From Leptospira chreensis (GTDB taxonomy: Bacteria > Spirochaetota > Leptospiria > Leptospirales > Leptospiraceae), in assembly GCF_016919165.1 (NCBI RefSeq), contig NZ_JAFFPS010000027.1, forward strand, positions 1 through 64,000: a DNA stretch of 64,000 nt, in the 5' to 3' direction. A program made the position numbers and the translations under genes. The notes beneath the pieces were generated by a model that saw nothing but the letters and a program-made list of their open reading frames with translations, had not been told where the DNA came from and ran no database searches. Below, in pieces: positions 28,770 through 38,341 of the stretch (within the stretch, counting starts at the first letter, position 1; each line of letters starts with the position of its first letter).

Positions 28770-28830
28770 GCCGGAATTATGTCTCTTGTTGACTCATTTT
28801 TCTGAGTTTTTAAACTTTAGTCATTCCGGC
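28770..28830 (+). promoter_or_regulatory. Promoter framed by an 8-base inverted repeat
   Basis: GCCGGAAT at 28770-28777 and ATTCCGGC at 28823-28830 flank TTGACT (28789-28794) and TAAACT (28811-28816) with a 16-base spacer. The promoter drives the small gene and DUF3015 gene downstream. The flanking repeat could be a dyad operator or a structured start of the leader. Confidence 0.5.
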
Positions 28831-28846
28831 CCCCTCGCCGATCCTA

Positions 28847-29092
28847 ATGACAACGGGGAAAACAAATTGCATGAGATCGACTGAAGCCCAAGAAAAGAAA
28901 CCGTTGCCATTTCCAAATACCGTACTCCATCAAAAATTGGAATCGTTCACAAATACGATGCTCCAATCTTTGCAAACTAAGGTAAAAGATGATAAAACCT
29001 GGGCCGTTCTTTCGATGTCGGGAGAAATTTTAGCACACGGCCACCAACTTCCCCAGATTGATCGTAATTCCGATTCTCTTTTTTCCATCTAA
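28847..29092 (+). CDS. Small hypothetical protein
   Basis: 81 residues without a signal sequence. The N-terminus (MTTGKTNCMRSTEAQEKKPLP) is polar; the middle is helical (LHQKLESFTNTMLQSL) and the C-terminal part (KTWAVLSMSGEILAHGHQLP) looks like a beta hairpin. Start could be ATG at 28847 or 28871; neither has a ribosome site. It lies 31 bases after a plausible -10 and 14 bases before the DUF3015 gene. It is not recognised. Confidence 0.5.
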   Translation: MTTGKTNCMRSTEAQEKKPLPFPNTVLHQKLESFTNTMLQSLQTKVKDDKTWAVLSMSGEILAHGHQLPQIDRNSDSLFSI

Positions 29093-29106
29093 GTACGGGA
29101 GGTTCT

Positions 29107-29634
29107 ATGTTTCATCGAAGTTTCCGACTCTTTTCTAATGCCCAGTTAACAGTGATAAGTTTTGTTTTTCTTATGACTTCTGTTTCCGTATCTGCGGAAC
29201 CTTATGGTATGGCAGGTTGCGGACTTGGTTCCATGGTTTCTGTTTGGAAAAATGACATTGGGCAGGTTCTTGCTGCTACAACCAATGGCAGTTTATCTTC
29301 CCAAACCTTTGGAATCACCTCAGGAACGTCCAATTGTACCACAGATGGGATTGTTCGAGTGGATAGGGCCCAAGAAGTATTTGTTACTTATAATGAAGAA
29401 CCTTTGGAATTAGAAACCACACGCGGAACTGGAGAAAGAATCCGAACCATTGCTTCTTTGTTTGGTTGCCCCACTCATGGGTCTCAATTGGGAAAACTGA
29501 TGAAGGATCAACATTCTTTTATCTTTGAGAAATCCAAAGAAGGTGATGTTACTTCTCGATCTAAAATCATTTTATCTAGATTGAAATCAAAAATCGCTGA
29601 AGATCCTGAATTGAAACAAGCCTGTTTGTATTAA
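29107..29634 (+). CDS. DUF3015 exported protein
   Basis: 175 residues. A signal peptide ends at VSVSA, followed by EPYGMAGCGLGSMV, QVLAATTNGSLSSQTFGITSGTSNC and a helical Lys/Glu-rich tail. This Cys-Gly and TFGITSGTSNC pattern is DUF3015, exported proteins of unknown role. GGGAGG lies five bases before the ATG. It is convergent with the HExxH gene, overlapping its 3' end by four bases. Confidence 0.85.
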   Translation: MFHRSFRLFSNAQLTVISFVFLMTSVSVSAEPYGMAGCGLGSMVSVWKNDIGQVLAATTNGSLSSQTFGITSGTSNCTTDGIVRVDRAQEVFVTYNEEPLELETTRGTGERIRTIASLFGCPTHGSQLGKLMKDQHSFIFEKSKEGDVTSRSKIILSRLKSKIAEDPELKQACLY

Positions 29635-30275
29635 TCGCGAAGTACTCGAGAGATTTCCGAGTTATAACGATGAGCCGCTTCTGTTTGGTTCAAATACCCA
29701 AAAGCACCTAACTCAAATAAAAACGCTGCAGTGATTCCATAACCACCATCTGGTACGGAGTCACATCCTTTTTTGCCTGCAGGATGGATTTTCCAATCGC
29801 GTGGGTTGAGGAATTGAAAGTTTTCGGGACAGACCACATGCCCATAATTTTTCCCATCAGCATGCCTAGCTTCGTGTAATAAAACAAGAACCCGGTCCAA
29901 TCGATTCAAACTAAAAAACGCTCGTCCTAGCAATACATCTCCATCGTGATACATGGCGATATAGTCACCTGTGGATCCGAAAGAGTATTTTTTAATTCGA
30001 GATTGGATCCAACGGGAAAGTTTTTTTCCAGAGAAACCAAACTTAAAAATAGATTCAAACTGTGTGAGTCGGTTGTAGGTGGATTTATCGATTTTGACTC
30101 GTTTTGGTTCCAAAGTCTCCAAGTAGGAAAAGGATTCTTTTAAAACTTTCGATTGTTTTGCGTTTAACTTTGATTCATCGGAGTGTAATGCCACTCCTGA
30201 TAAACAATAAAGAACAGTTACAATAAAAAATGTTTTATGCGAATTGAGTTCAAAAAGTGGCTTGGAGTCCACCAT
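29631..30275 (-). CDS. Exported protein with HExxH metalloprotease-like motif
   Basis: 214 residues. A signal sequence ([19 protein letters not shown]) is followed by a helical region and H134-E-A-R-H138, a zinc-binding HExxH motif set in [21 protein letters not shown] third ligand may be Glu in [12 protein letters not shown] near residue 190. The short length suggests a compact zincin, but no peptidase family is recognised. It overlaps the end of the TonB-dependent receptor gene by 26 bases and is the last gene of the heme-uptake operon. Confidence 0.65.
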   Translation of the reverse strand: MVDSKPLFELNSHKTFFIVTVLYCLSGVALHSDESKLNAKQSKVLKESFSYLETLEPKRVKIDKSTYNRLTQFESIFKFGFSGKKLSRWIQSRIKKYSFGSTGDYIAMYHDGDVLLGRAFFSLNRLDRVLVLLHEARHADGKNYGHVVCPENFQFLNPRDWKIHPAGKKGCDSVPDGGYGITAAFLFELGAFGYLNQTEAAHRYNSEISRVLRD

Positions 30276-32442
30276 AGTAAAACCTGGGACGAATAGGATT
30301 GTATGTAAGCTCGTATTGGTCTAGGACGTTGTCTACTCCTAAAAACAAAGACATCCTTCCATCGAAGAATTTTTTCTCCATTCTTACGTTTAAGAGCGTA
30401 AATGCTTTTCCATACACTACTTTGTTATTCTCTTCCACACTTTTCGTTTGTTGATCAATCAGAGCCGTGCTTGTTCCCGCAGTGAATTCATTGGTTGTAC
30501 TATAAAATGGCCGTTTGTCTAAACGTTTGGCACGAAGGGCAAATTCCCAACCCCCAGGTGCGTTCACAAAAAAGTTCATTGTTCCTTGGTGAAGGGCTCT
30601 CCCTTCTAAGGGTCTATCGGTTGTTAGGTCTCTCGTATCCGTTTGGTTGTAACCCAATTCCAAAGCAAAATATTTGAGAAACCGAAGTCGAGATCCTGCT
30701 TCCACACCTCGTGTATAAGCCCGTTGTACGTTCTTTAATTGGAAGTTAGCAAATTCGCTGGTTCTGGTTCCAAAGCTGTATTGGATGAGGTCGGTAATAT
30801 CGTTGCGAAACACACTTAAGGAAAGCGTCCAAAACTTAAAAGGTGTGTATTCGATGTCTGCGTTGACCGTTGTTGATTTTTCTGGTCTCAGTTTATCATT
30901 TCCATCCACAACATAACCAACACCTGGGTTTTCAAAACGTAAGTATAATTCACGAAAAGAAGGAGGTCGAAACCCTTTTCCGTAACTGGCTCGAAAAACA
31001 AGATTACTGGTGATATCTACTTTGGTGGCAATTTTGGGAGTGGTTTGTCCACCGAACTGGGAGTCCACATCATGGCGCACCCCTGGAACCAACCGCCAAA
31101 CAAAACCTTGGCGCCATATGATCCACTCATCTTGAATGAAAGCGGCACGTCTTGTTCGATAAGCATTCCTTCTTTGTAAACGATCTGATTGTAATTCTTC
31201 TGAGTAAGATTCGACCCCAGCAGTGACCATATGGTCTTTGTTGATTTCATGATCAATCTGGGCTACACCTTGGGATGAAAATTCGTTGGTAAGTTCTTTT
31301 ACATCCAATTCATTCGAATTTCTTTGATCTAACTTATAGTGATTTTCCCAACGAGAAAAATTTCCTCGTAGAGAAACCATATTTCGTTTTCCATAAGCGT
31401 ATTCTAATGCACCTAACCCAAGAAAGTCGTTTGTTAAATTGGTTCTATCAAAAACGCCACCATTGGCTCTGGAATCGACCCCAGCTTGGTTCCGGTTTAA
31501 ATAATTGATTCCCGTTTTCACTTTAAATTGACCATCTGGATTGAAAGTCATGTTCCCACCCACGTTGTTATCCTGGAATGAGTTTCCTGTCGTGGCTGGA
31601 GTTTTGGGATCTAAATCATAAGCAGCTGCTTGGTTGAACCCACCAAAAAAATTAGTGGCTACAAAATCATTTTTGAAACCCACATCGGCGATCATGTTTT
31701 TTTCGCCCTGAGTTCCAAAGTTGGTTTGTCTTCCGTTTCCATAAGAAGTACGGAATTGGTAGTGTTCTGGTTTTTCTGCTTGTTTGGTGATGATATTGAT
31801 CACACCACCGATGGCATCCGCACCGTATAAAGAAGAAGAACTTCCTTTTACAATTTCCACCCGTTCAATGTTCTGAACTTTAAATCGTGTTAGGTCGATA
31901 GTATTGTTCAACCTTCCGGCAACACGTTGCCCATCCACAAGGAAAAGTACATATTTGGAATCAAGTCCGAGCATTTGGACTTGGGAACCTCCAAAAAAAG
32001 GAGTTACGTTGATTCCTGTTTGGGTTTCTAGCACCTCACCTAAGTTACGTGCACCCGTTTGTTCAATTCGTTTGCGAGAAATCACTTCTGTTGCAACTGC
32101 TGAATCTTTCAGTCGTCGTTCTCCACGAGAACCAGTGACAACGATCCCATTTTTATTATCCAAATCTTTGAACCGGTCCACTTCTTCTGTAGGGGTTTCC
32201 TCTTTATTTCCTTCTTCAGGAACAGGAGTGGTGGTTCCCGAAGTTTGGGGATTCGGATTTTGATCTGTAGGATTTGTGTCTGTTGCCGTTGGTGTAGGAG
32301 AGGTTGTTGTGTTTGGAGTTTGTTGGTCAGTGGTTTTTGTTTTTTTTCCCGTTTCACGAGGACGTGTCTGGGAATGGATTTCTCCAACAAAAAGTACAAA
32401 AAGACAAAGGATGGGTAATAGGAACTGAATCAAACAATGCAT
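30250..32442 (-). CDS. TonB-dependent outer-membrane receptor, probably heme-linked
   Basis: About 730 residues. After a signal peptide comes a Thr/Pro/Asn-rich linker (residues ~30-85), then the plug: [69 protein letters not shown]. The barrel follows with [13 protein letters not shown] (TonB box 2 region) and a final QATF. ATG at 32442 is chosen because it shares TAATG with the HmuY-like stop. No histidine ligand assignment was made; heme as substrate is inferred from the HmuY-like partner. Confidence 0.88.
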   Translation of the reverse strand: MHCLIQFLLPILCLFVLFVGEIHSQTRPRETGKKTKTTDQQTPNTTTSPTPTATDTNPTDQNPNPQTSGTTTPVPEEGNKEETPTEEVDRFKDLDNKNGIVVTGSRGERRLKDSAVATEVISRKRIEQTGARNLGEVLETQTGINVTPFFGGSQVQMLGLDSKYVLFLVDGQRVAGRLNNTIDLTRFKVQNIERVEIVKGSSSSLYGADAIGGVINIITKQAEKPEHYQFRTSYGNGRQTNFGTQGEKNMIADVGFKNDFVATNFFGGFNQAAAYDLDPKTPATTGNSFQDNNVGGNMTFNPDGQFKVKTGINYLNRNQAGVDSRANGGVFDRTNLTNDFLGLGALEYAYGKRNMVSLRGNFSRWENHYKLDQRNSNELDVKELTNEFSSQGVAQIDHEINKDHMVTAGVESYSEELQSDRLQRRNAYRTRRAAFIQDEWIIWRQGFVWRLVPGVRHDVDSQFGGQTTPKIATKVDITSNLVFRASYGKGFRPPSFRELYLRFENPGVGYVVDGNDKLRPEKSTTVNADIEYTPFKFWTLSLSVFRNDITDLIQYSFGTRTSEFANFQLKNVQRAYTRGVEAGSRLRFLKYFALELGYNQTDTRDLTTDRPLEGRALHQGTMNFFVNAPGGWEFALRAKRLDKRPFYSTTNEFTAGTSTALIDQQTKSVEENNKVVYGKAFTLLNVRMEKKFFDGRMSLFLGVDNVLDQYELTYNPIRPRFYYGGLQATF

Positions 32443-33098
32443 TAGGGAAGTTTTTTCCATCGGATGGTCGGATAACCAGAAGTACCCGCATCACTATAAT
32501 AATTTTCGATATGAATGGCGTAAGTGTTTAAACCTGTCCCGGAGCGAATGAGAAAGATATCAGGTTTGGGGGTTAAGAATCCAATGGTATAAAAATACCA
32601 TTCGGTAACGATTGCATTTCCTACATAAACGGCACCAGCTCCACCAATTCCTTGTGTGGTTGTAGCTACATCCGGAGAAAACGAATTACATCCTTGGCTT
32701 GATGCAGAAGTGGAACTAGCCACCCCAAAATCAGTAGTATTACTTTTACAAGCACCACCGAGTCCAAAACGATTGGTTTCTCCTGAGTTTGTTGCCGCTT
32801 TATATCTGTTAAATGCAATATCCCAGGAAAGGGAATCTTTTTCTGAAAAAGGAATTTGTTTGTTCCCTTCGAATTGAAAATAAATATAAAAATCTAAATT
32901 GGTCGCATTGAACCGAGTGGTGTAACTTCCGTCACCATTGGCTTTTGAATAAACAATTTTATCTAAAGCGTTGGGATTCCCTGCATTGACCAAGCTAGTG
33001 ATCAATTGGTTTACAAACAAGTCTTGGTCTGACAAGGCAGCTTCCTGCCTTGCGCAAAAACTCAATAGGAAAAGAATCCCAAAGATAAAAAACTTCAA
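32442..33098 (-). CDS. HmuY-like heme-binding lipoprotein
   Basis: 218 residues. The signal sequence [11 protein letters not shown] ends in lipobox Cys15. The body shows the HmuY outline: [41 protein letters not shown], a Ser/Thr-rich loop and a C-terminal [25 protein letters not shown]. HmuY proteins capture heme at the cell surface and hand it to a TonB-dependent receptor, whose gene overlaps by one base. The start is ATG, six bases after the upstream lipoprotein gene. Confidence 0.8.
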   Translation of the reverse strand: MKFFIFGILFLLSFCARQEAALSDQDLFVNQLITSLVNAGNPNALDKIVYSKANGDGSYTTRFNATNLDFYIYFQFEGNKQIPFSEKDSLSWDIAFNRYKAATNSGETNRFGLGGACKSNTTDFGVASSTSASSQGCNSFSPDVATTTQGIGGAGAVYVGNAIVTEWYFYTIGFLTPKPDIFLIRSGTGLNTYAIHIENYYSDAGTSGYPTIRWKKLP

Positions 33099-33104
33099 AT
33101 TTCT

Positions 33105-33647
33105 TTATAAGCCTGCAACTGTATAAGTTACGCTAGCAGCCTGTCCACGGGATGGAATGGCATAAAAGAAAATATGGTAATCACCAGCTACTGTAAAAGT
33201 AATTGTTCCTGTTCCAGAGACTGTATAGGAATTCGTAAACTCGCTATTTGAATCTGTAAGACTTGTAGGGGTAAAACCAGTTCTAGTGGAAGTAGCTAGA
33301 GGGCAAGTTGCCGATTGGTATACGATGACAAAAGCATTTCCGCTAAGAGCAACAGTGGTTGCGATTTTTGCAGTAAGTTTAAGTGCTGCTGTTTGGTGGC
33401 CTACAACTGGTACAGAACCAATTTTGCTAATTGTTGCTGTTCCGTTGGCAGTCACGACATTTTGCCAAGTATTGATACTGGCTCTGGGAGGTGCAGTCAC
33501 TGTACAATCACCGGAAGAAGTTGTTAATGCCGCAAGAGCTAGAAGAGGAGTATTGTCTTTTTCTTCCTTCTTTTCACACTGGAGGGAGAGCCCGGCTACC
33601 AAACTTAAAAGGATGAGTAATTTCGTCTTATTTTGAAGTGATTTCAT
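33105..33647 (-). CDS. Lipoprotein of unknown function, first gene of the heme-uptake operon
   Basis: About 180 residues from ATG at 33647. The signal sequence LLILLSLVAGLSLQC supplies a clear lipobox, followed by Lys/Glu-rich spacer EKKEEKDN. The remainder is a Thr/Ser/Ala-rich beta domain (VVTANGTATISKIGSV; SGTGTITFTVAGDYHIFF; ASVTYTVAGL) resembling an Ig-like or jelly-roll fold. Family not recognised. An in-frame upstream ATG at 33671 is less likely. A Fur-like site lies 41 bases upstream. Confidence 0.7.
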   Translation of the reverse strand: MKSLQNKTKLLILLSLVAGLSLQCEKKEEKDNTPLLALAALTTSSGDCTVTAPPRASINTWQNVVTANGTATISKIGSVPVVGHQTAALKLTAKIATTVALSGNAFVIVYQSATCPLATSTRTGFTPTSLTDSNSEFTNSYTVSGTGTITFTVAGDYHIFFYAIPSRGQAASVTYTVAGL

Positions 33648-33687
33648 AGAACCTCGGTCTTTTTTATCCAAACTTGAGTACTAGTAA

Positions 33688-33702
33688 TGAGAATCAAATT
33701 CA
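33688..33702 (-). promoter_or_regulatory. Candidate Fur-type operator
   Basis: TGAGAATCAAATTCA matches 11 of 15 positions of the 7-1-7 Fur core TGATAATNATTATCA, within the wider dyad AATGA-N9-TCATT. It lies upstream of the lipoprotein-HmuY-TonB receptor operon, where iron repression would be expected. Confidence 0.45.
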
Positions 33703-33883
33703 TTTTACCCATAAAGAGAATTTTTTCGGACACTGACAAAATCATGACAGAAGTCTTAGTACTGGTACAACTTTGGTTATTTTATTTTGATTCCTACAAC
33801 AAAGATAGGTAGGTTAGCTACAAACCTAGTCTTAAAAAAATCAATTGTAAGGAAAATGATTTTTCGTCTACTATGCCTAGGTC

Positions 33884-36340
33884 ATGTCTCTCAAACAAAT
33901 TACGATCTATATCGAAGAGTCAGACCATAACTTTTACAATCGAATACTACGCGACATAACAAACATTGAAACATGCAATGTGCATAGCTTTCATTCCATT
34001 TTAGAGATCAAACCTGGTACGATTCAGGAATCTGCTGTTTTTTTATTTTGGAATGATTCCAAAGTTTTAGAAAAACAAAAATTCATTTTTGAAGAGTTTC
34101 CAGAATCACCTTACATCTTACTTTCGGTGGAGCCACTCACTCCTCTCGAATTAGCAAGAGCAGCACATCCAACATTTTTACATCTTACCGAATCAACCTA
34201 TTCCGTTGCTAACTTAGATTTAATTTTAAATTTTTCAGAACGATTGATAGAGGATATGAATCGTTCGATTGCCTATGACAAAATCAGAGAAAAGGTTATT
34301 GTACTTCAAAATGTTTTTGAAGAGTCATTAGATATTTTGATGCAGATTGATCCAGGTACCAACCAGATCATCAACGCCAACAAACAAGCAGTAGTTGTAT
34401 TAGAATACTCTCTGGAAGAAATTGTAGGCAAAGAATTTTCCATATTTTTGCCTCCCGTGGAAGTGGATGAGGATACAGAGTTTGAAGGAAATTTAATTGA
34501 GAGTACAGCTTTAAAAACAAAGTCAGGAAATTTAATTCCTACAGAGTCATCTTTCCGATTGTTTCCTGTGAATGGAAAAATGGCGATTTGGGCTACCTTT
34601 CGTGATATTACCGAAAGGAAAAAATCTCAAGAACAAGTAAAAAACCAAAAAGCATTTTATGAGTTTATTTTAGATAACCTAGACTCTGATATTGCAGTGT
34701 TGAATTCAAACTACCAATATGAATATACAAACCCTGTATTTTTATCGAATAAAGAAATTCGGAAATGGTTATTTAAAAAAACGGATGTTGAACTCGCAGA
34801 AAAGTTAGAACTCTCAACGGAGTTTCATGAAAAACGTAAAAAATACTTGGATGTCGCTGCCAAAGAAAACGAAATTGTTGAGTTTGAAGAACTGATTCAA
34901 GATAGTAATGATAAAATAACTTATCTTTTAAGAAAATACATTCCTATTGATGATAAAGAAACCAATCAAAAGAGGTTTATTAGTTTTGGTGTTGATATCA
35001 CGGAACGAAAACTTTCAGAGGAAAGGATTAGTTATCTGGCGTATTACGATGCACTCACCGGACTTTCGAATCGTACTTTATTTATCGATCACGCAAACCA
35101 GGCCTTAAAAAATCACAAATCAACCGAGACTTTACTAGCGTTCTATTTCTTCGATATTGATAACTTTAAGTTTATCAACGATAGTTTGGGACATACCAAA
35201 GGAGACATTCTTTTGCAAATGGTGGGAGCCAGACTCAAACGAGTGATGACAGAGGTTGATACTGTTGCCAGGTTTGGTGGAGATGAGTTTGCCATTTTAA
35301 AAGTAGATGTTCCAAACAAAAGTGCAGCTGCAGAATTTGCTCAGAAGATTTTAGATATTTTGAGCCAACCTTTCCATATCATGGGCCGTGATTTATTTAC
35401 AACCATTAGTATGGGAATTGCTCTTTCCCCGAATGATGGAGTGTCTACTTCCGAGTTGTTAAAGAATTCGGATATGGCAATGTACAAAGCCAAAGAATTG
35501 GGTAGAAATAATTTTAAATTCTATACAAACGAACTCATTCTTCGTTCTGAAAAACGATTGTACATCGAAAACTCATTACGCAAAGCCATTCAGAATGATG
35601 AACTCCTTCTCTATTTCCAACCAAAAATGTCTACTATCACCAATCAAGTTTGTGGAGCAGAGGCTCTCATTCGATGGAAACACCCAGAACGTGGTTGGGT
35701 TCCTCCCGTAGAATTCATTCCTGTTGCCGAAGATTCAGGTATTATCGAAAGGATTGGAGATTGGGTACTAGAAGAAGCATGTAGGCTAAAAACCGAATGG
35801 AAAAAACAAGATTTTCCGTCTTTTCCTATCAGTATTAATGTCAGCGGAAAACAGTTAGCGCGTGCTAATTGGTCTCATCGTGTCCAATCAACAATTTTAC
35901 AATATAATATCAATCCAGAGGAAATCGAATTAGAATTAACTGAAAGTTCGATCATGGAAAACCCAGAAAAAAGTATAGAGGCTTTCGAATATTTATCCGA
36001 GCTCGGCATCAAAGTTTCAATCGATGATTTTGGAACAGGATACAGCTCTTTAAGTTATCTAAAAAAGATCAATGCTGATGTTTTAAAAATCGATCGTTCC
36101 TTTGTCATTGATTTAGAATTGAATGAAGATGATCGGGTGATATGTAAGGCTATTATTAATATGGCACATTCTTTGGGGATGGAAGTCATCGCTGAAGGTG
36201 TTGAGAATGTGGCTCAGAGGGATTTATTACATGACCTAGGTTGTCATATGATCCAAGGTTATCTTTATAGCAAACCTCTCCCTGCCGAAGAATTTGTTGC
36301 TTTTGTTAAAAAAATTAACCAATCTGCAAAAACAAAATAG
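33884..36340 (+). CDS. PAS-PAS-GGDEF-EAL cyclic di-GMP signalling protein
   Basis: 818 residues, no membrane segment. Residues ~1-130 are an unrecognised N-terminal receiver-like region. Two PAS-type domains follow (~140-250 and ~255-375), both ending in DITERK. The GGDEF domain has an intact RFGGDEFAIL (~residue 463). The EAL domain has AEALIRW (~592), SINVSGKQ, ELTESSIM, IDDFGTGYSSL, LKIDRSF and AEGVEN, so all metal and catalytic residues for phosphodiesterase activity appear present. It can in principle make and break c-di-GMP. It is divergent from the heme operon. Confidence 0.92.
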   Translation: MSLKQITIYIEESDHNFYNRILRDITNIETCNVHSFHSILEIKPGTIQESAVFLFWNDSKVLEKQKFIFEEFPESPYILLSVEPLTPLELARAAHPTFLHLTESTYSVANLDLILNFSERLIEDMNRSIAYDKIREKVIVLQNVFEESLDILMQIDPGTNQIINANKQAVVVLEYSLEEIVGKEFSIFLPPVEVDEDTEFEGNLIESTALKTKSGNLIPTESSFRLFPVNGKMAIWATFRDITERKKSQEQVKNQKAFYEFILDNLDSDIAVLNSNYQYEYTNPVFLSNKEIRKWLFKKTDVELAEKLELSTEFHEKRKKYLDVAAKENEIVEFEELIQDSNDKITYLLRKYIPIDDKETNQKRFISFGVDITERKLSEERISYLAYYDALTGLSNRTLFIDHANQALKNHKSTETLLAFYFFDIDNFKFINDSLGHTKGDILLQMVGARLKRVMTEVDTVARFGGDEFAILKVDVPNKSAAAEFAQKILDILSQPFHIMGRDLFTTISMGIALSPNDGVSTSELLKNSDMAMYKAKELGRNNFKFYTNELILRSEKRLYIENSLRKAIQNDELLLYFQPKMSTITNQVCGAEALIRWKHPERGWVPPVEFIPVAEDSGIIERIGDWVLEEACRLKTEWKKQDFPSFPISINVSGKQLARANWSHRVQSTILQYNINPEEIELELTESSIMENPEKSIEAFEYLSELGIKVSIDDFGTGYSSLSYLKKINADVLKIDRSFVIDLELNEDDRVICKAIINMAHSLGMEVIAEGVENVAQRDLLHDLGCHMIQGYLYSKPLPAEEFVAFVKKINQSAKTK

Positions 36341-36355
36341 CCGAAATTTAAAGAG

Positions 36356-37321
36356 ATGATACGGTTATTATCCTCATTAATTTTAATTTTATCTTTTGTA
36401 CGTGCGGTTCCTGCGGAATCTCGTGAGGTCAAAAAGAAATCAGTTCGTACCACTCCCTTGAATTACTTTGTCAAAAAAGAAGAAAAGAATTTTTCTCTTC
36501 TGATGGAAGCCAGACGATTTGGAAGGGGAGAAGTGATCTTCCTTCGTTTAACTCCTAAAGATAAAAAATGGATCAACGAATCGTTTAAGATTAGTTGGTT
36601 AGGGAAAGATGTAATCCTTACCAAAAGGGAAAAGAGTATGGTTGCCTTTTTACCGATCTCTCCTGATACACCTGCTGGTGCTATGACATTGGAAATCGTT
36701 TCCAAAATCTTTTTTGTCAAACGGGGCCAAAAACAATACCAAATCATTCTTGAACCAACCAAATTCCAAGTGATCAAAAAAAACCAACAGATCAAAGTGG
36801 ATGAGAAGTTTGTTACCAAAGAACTTCCGAAAGAAACCTTAGATTTTATCCAAGAGTGTAAAGCGGCCAAAGAAGCCGCTTTTTCAAAACAAAGCCAGTT
36901 ACAATTTTTGAGTAATTTTAAAAATCCTTTAGAAAAAATATTTATAACTAGTAAATTCTATGTTAGGCGAGACTATAATAACAAACAAGGCCGACCTCAT
37001 GGTGGAGTTGACTTTCGTGGTAAATCAGGAACTCCCGTCTATGTAATCCAAGATGGGGTAGTGGTTCTTGCTCGTAAAACTTACTACGAAGGAAATTTTA
37101 CAATCGTGGATCACGGGAATAAGATTTTTTCTTTTTACATGCACCAAAATGAAATCAAAGTCAAGGTTGGTGATCTTGTGAAACAAGGACAGGAAATTGG
37201 AACTGTTGGTTCTACGGGAATGTCGACTGGGCCTCACCTCCATTTAGGAGCTAAGGTAAATGACATCCTTGTGGATCCGCTTTCTTTAATTGCTCTGCAA
37301 TCGATTTCCGAATCGAATTGA
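36356..37321 (+). CDS. M23-family (LytM) metallopeptidase
   Basis: 321 residues. A signal peptide (LILILSFVRAVPAES) is followed by an N-terminal beta domain (residues ~40-145) that often precedes M23 domains. The LytM domain has HGGVD (first His and Asp ligands), then MHQNE, and GPHLHLG (HxH) near the C-terminus. The full zinc site suggests active cleavage of peptidoglycan cross-bridges or stem peptides. It starts 15 bases after the GGDEF-EAL gene, so co-transcription is likely, and overlaps the convergent membrane-protein gene by 36 bases. Confidence 0.9.
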   Translation: MIRLLSSLILILSFVRAVPAESREVKKKSVRTTPLNYFVKKEEKNFSLLMEARRFGRGEVIFLRLTPKDKKWINESFKISWLGKDVILTKREKSMVAFLPISPDTPAGAMTLEIVSKIFFVKRGQKQYQIILEPTKFQVIKKNQQIKVDEKFVTKELPKETLDFIQECKAAKEAAFSKQSQLQFLSNFKNPLEKIFITSKFYVRRDYNNKQGRPHGGVDFRGKSGTPVYVIQDGVVVLARKTYYEGNFTIVDHGNKIFSFYMHQNEIKVKVGDLVKQGQEIGTVGSTGMSTGPHLHLGAKVNDILVDPLSLIALQSISESN

Positions 37322-38341
37322 TGCTAAAAATTCACGAATGCCTTGTTCGTGAATTTCCCCTTTTTCTAAATTTTCCGTGATATGTAACAAAAGTTTATCG
37401 TGGTTGGATGTTTCCACAAGGATAAATCCTGTCTTCGCATAACGCGGTCTTAGTAGATCATAAAATGTCCAAAACTTGGATGTCACAATAAAGGGTTCCA
37501 ATTCTTTTTGTTGGATTTCTTGGATGTCTTCTATATCGCCTTTACTGACTTGTATTTTTAGAAATTCTGAAAATTCAGAGATGGCTTGGTTTTCTTGGAA
37601 ACCTAAATAATCAGGAAAGTAAAAAATCCGAACAAAGGGATATCGTTCCGCATCATGATCACTGAAAGCAAGTAACCCCGCAATTTGACCTGCTCCCGTT
37701 TTGTTTTCCATCGTTAAGTTTTCCGGTTTGAAAAAATAAAATCCTTCGGGAAGGGTAAATCCAAATTGGAGTTCGTCATTCCAATATTGGTTATTTTCAG
37801 TTACGGTCCAACCGTTCAGATCCTTTTCTTCAATTTGGTATTTGTTTTTGAAAAGGAGATAGGCGGATAAAACTTCCGCACCTTGTAATGCTTTAAAAGA
37901 TATGAGGGCGTTACTAGCAATGAGGCAAGCCGCCAGCAAAAGTCGAGCATAGGCCTCCAGGTGCAAAACACGGATGAGAAAGGTGATGGCGATAAATAAA
38001 AACAAAAAAACAGTTCCGGCCTCAAAAACCAAAATCTCTGTCAACCAGAGAGCAAAGATAAAAATCACAGCAACACCTAACTCAATGAGGGGGTGGAAGG
38101 TTTCTGCCCAGTAGCGGTTGATCACATACAAGCTGGCATAAGTAATACACAACCCAACGCAGAGAGAAACGAAACAAAGGGCAGAGATGTAATGCCAAGG
38201 TAGGTGGGACTCATGATAAATGAAAAAGGGAATTGCTATCAGCGCATATAAGGTGAGGAGGTTTCTTGTCGTTTTGGGTGCTAAGTATTGAGTAAAGAAA
38301 CCACTTGCATGATTTTGGATTTTAGTTAGTATTTGCTTCAT
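37286..38341 (-). CDS. Integral membrane protein of unknown function
   Basis: About 351 residues. Several hydrophobic helices lie in the first ~175 residues (LLTLYALIAIPFFIY; ISALCFVSLCVGLCITYASL; IELGVAVIFIFALWL; FLFLFIAITFLIRVL), followed by a soluble domain of ~175 residues with FGFTLPEGFYFFKPEN and HDKLLLHITENL. Family not recognised. ATG at 38341 shares the palindrome CATG with the ATG of the divergent gene. A GTG at 38353 with a weak AAGAAG site is an alternative that would overlap the neighbour by 14 bases. Confidence 0.65.
   Translation of the reverse strand: MKQILTKIQNHASGFFTQYLAPKTTRNLLTLYALIAIPFFIYHESHLPWHYISALCFVSLCVGLCITYASLYVINRYWAETFHPLIELGVAVIFIFALWLTEILVFEAGTVFLFLFIAITFLIRVLHLEAYARLLLAACLIASNALISFKALQGAEVLSAYLLFKNKYQIEEKDLNGWTVTENNQYWNDELQFGFTLPEGFYFFKPENLTMENKTGAGQIAGLLAFSDHDAERYPFVRIFYFPDYLGFQENQAISEFSEFLKIQVSKGDIEDIQEIQQKELEPFIVTSKFWTFYDLLRPRYAKTGFILVETSNHDKLLLHITENLEKGEIHEQGIREFLASIRFGNRLQSN

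Noticed and set aside
33810..33828. TAGGTT/AACCTA hairpin in the leader of the GGDEF-EAL gene as a c-di-GMP riboswitch
   Set aside because: Only a 6-base stem; none of the conserved bases or second helix of GEMM riboswitches is present.
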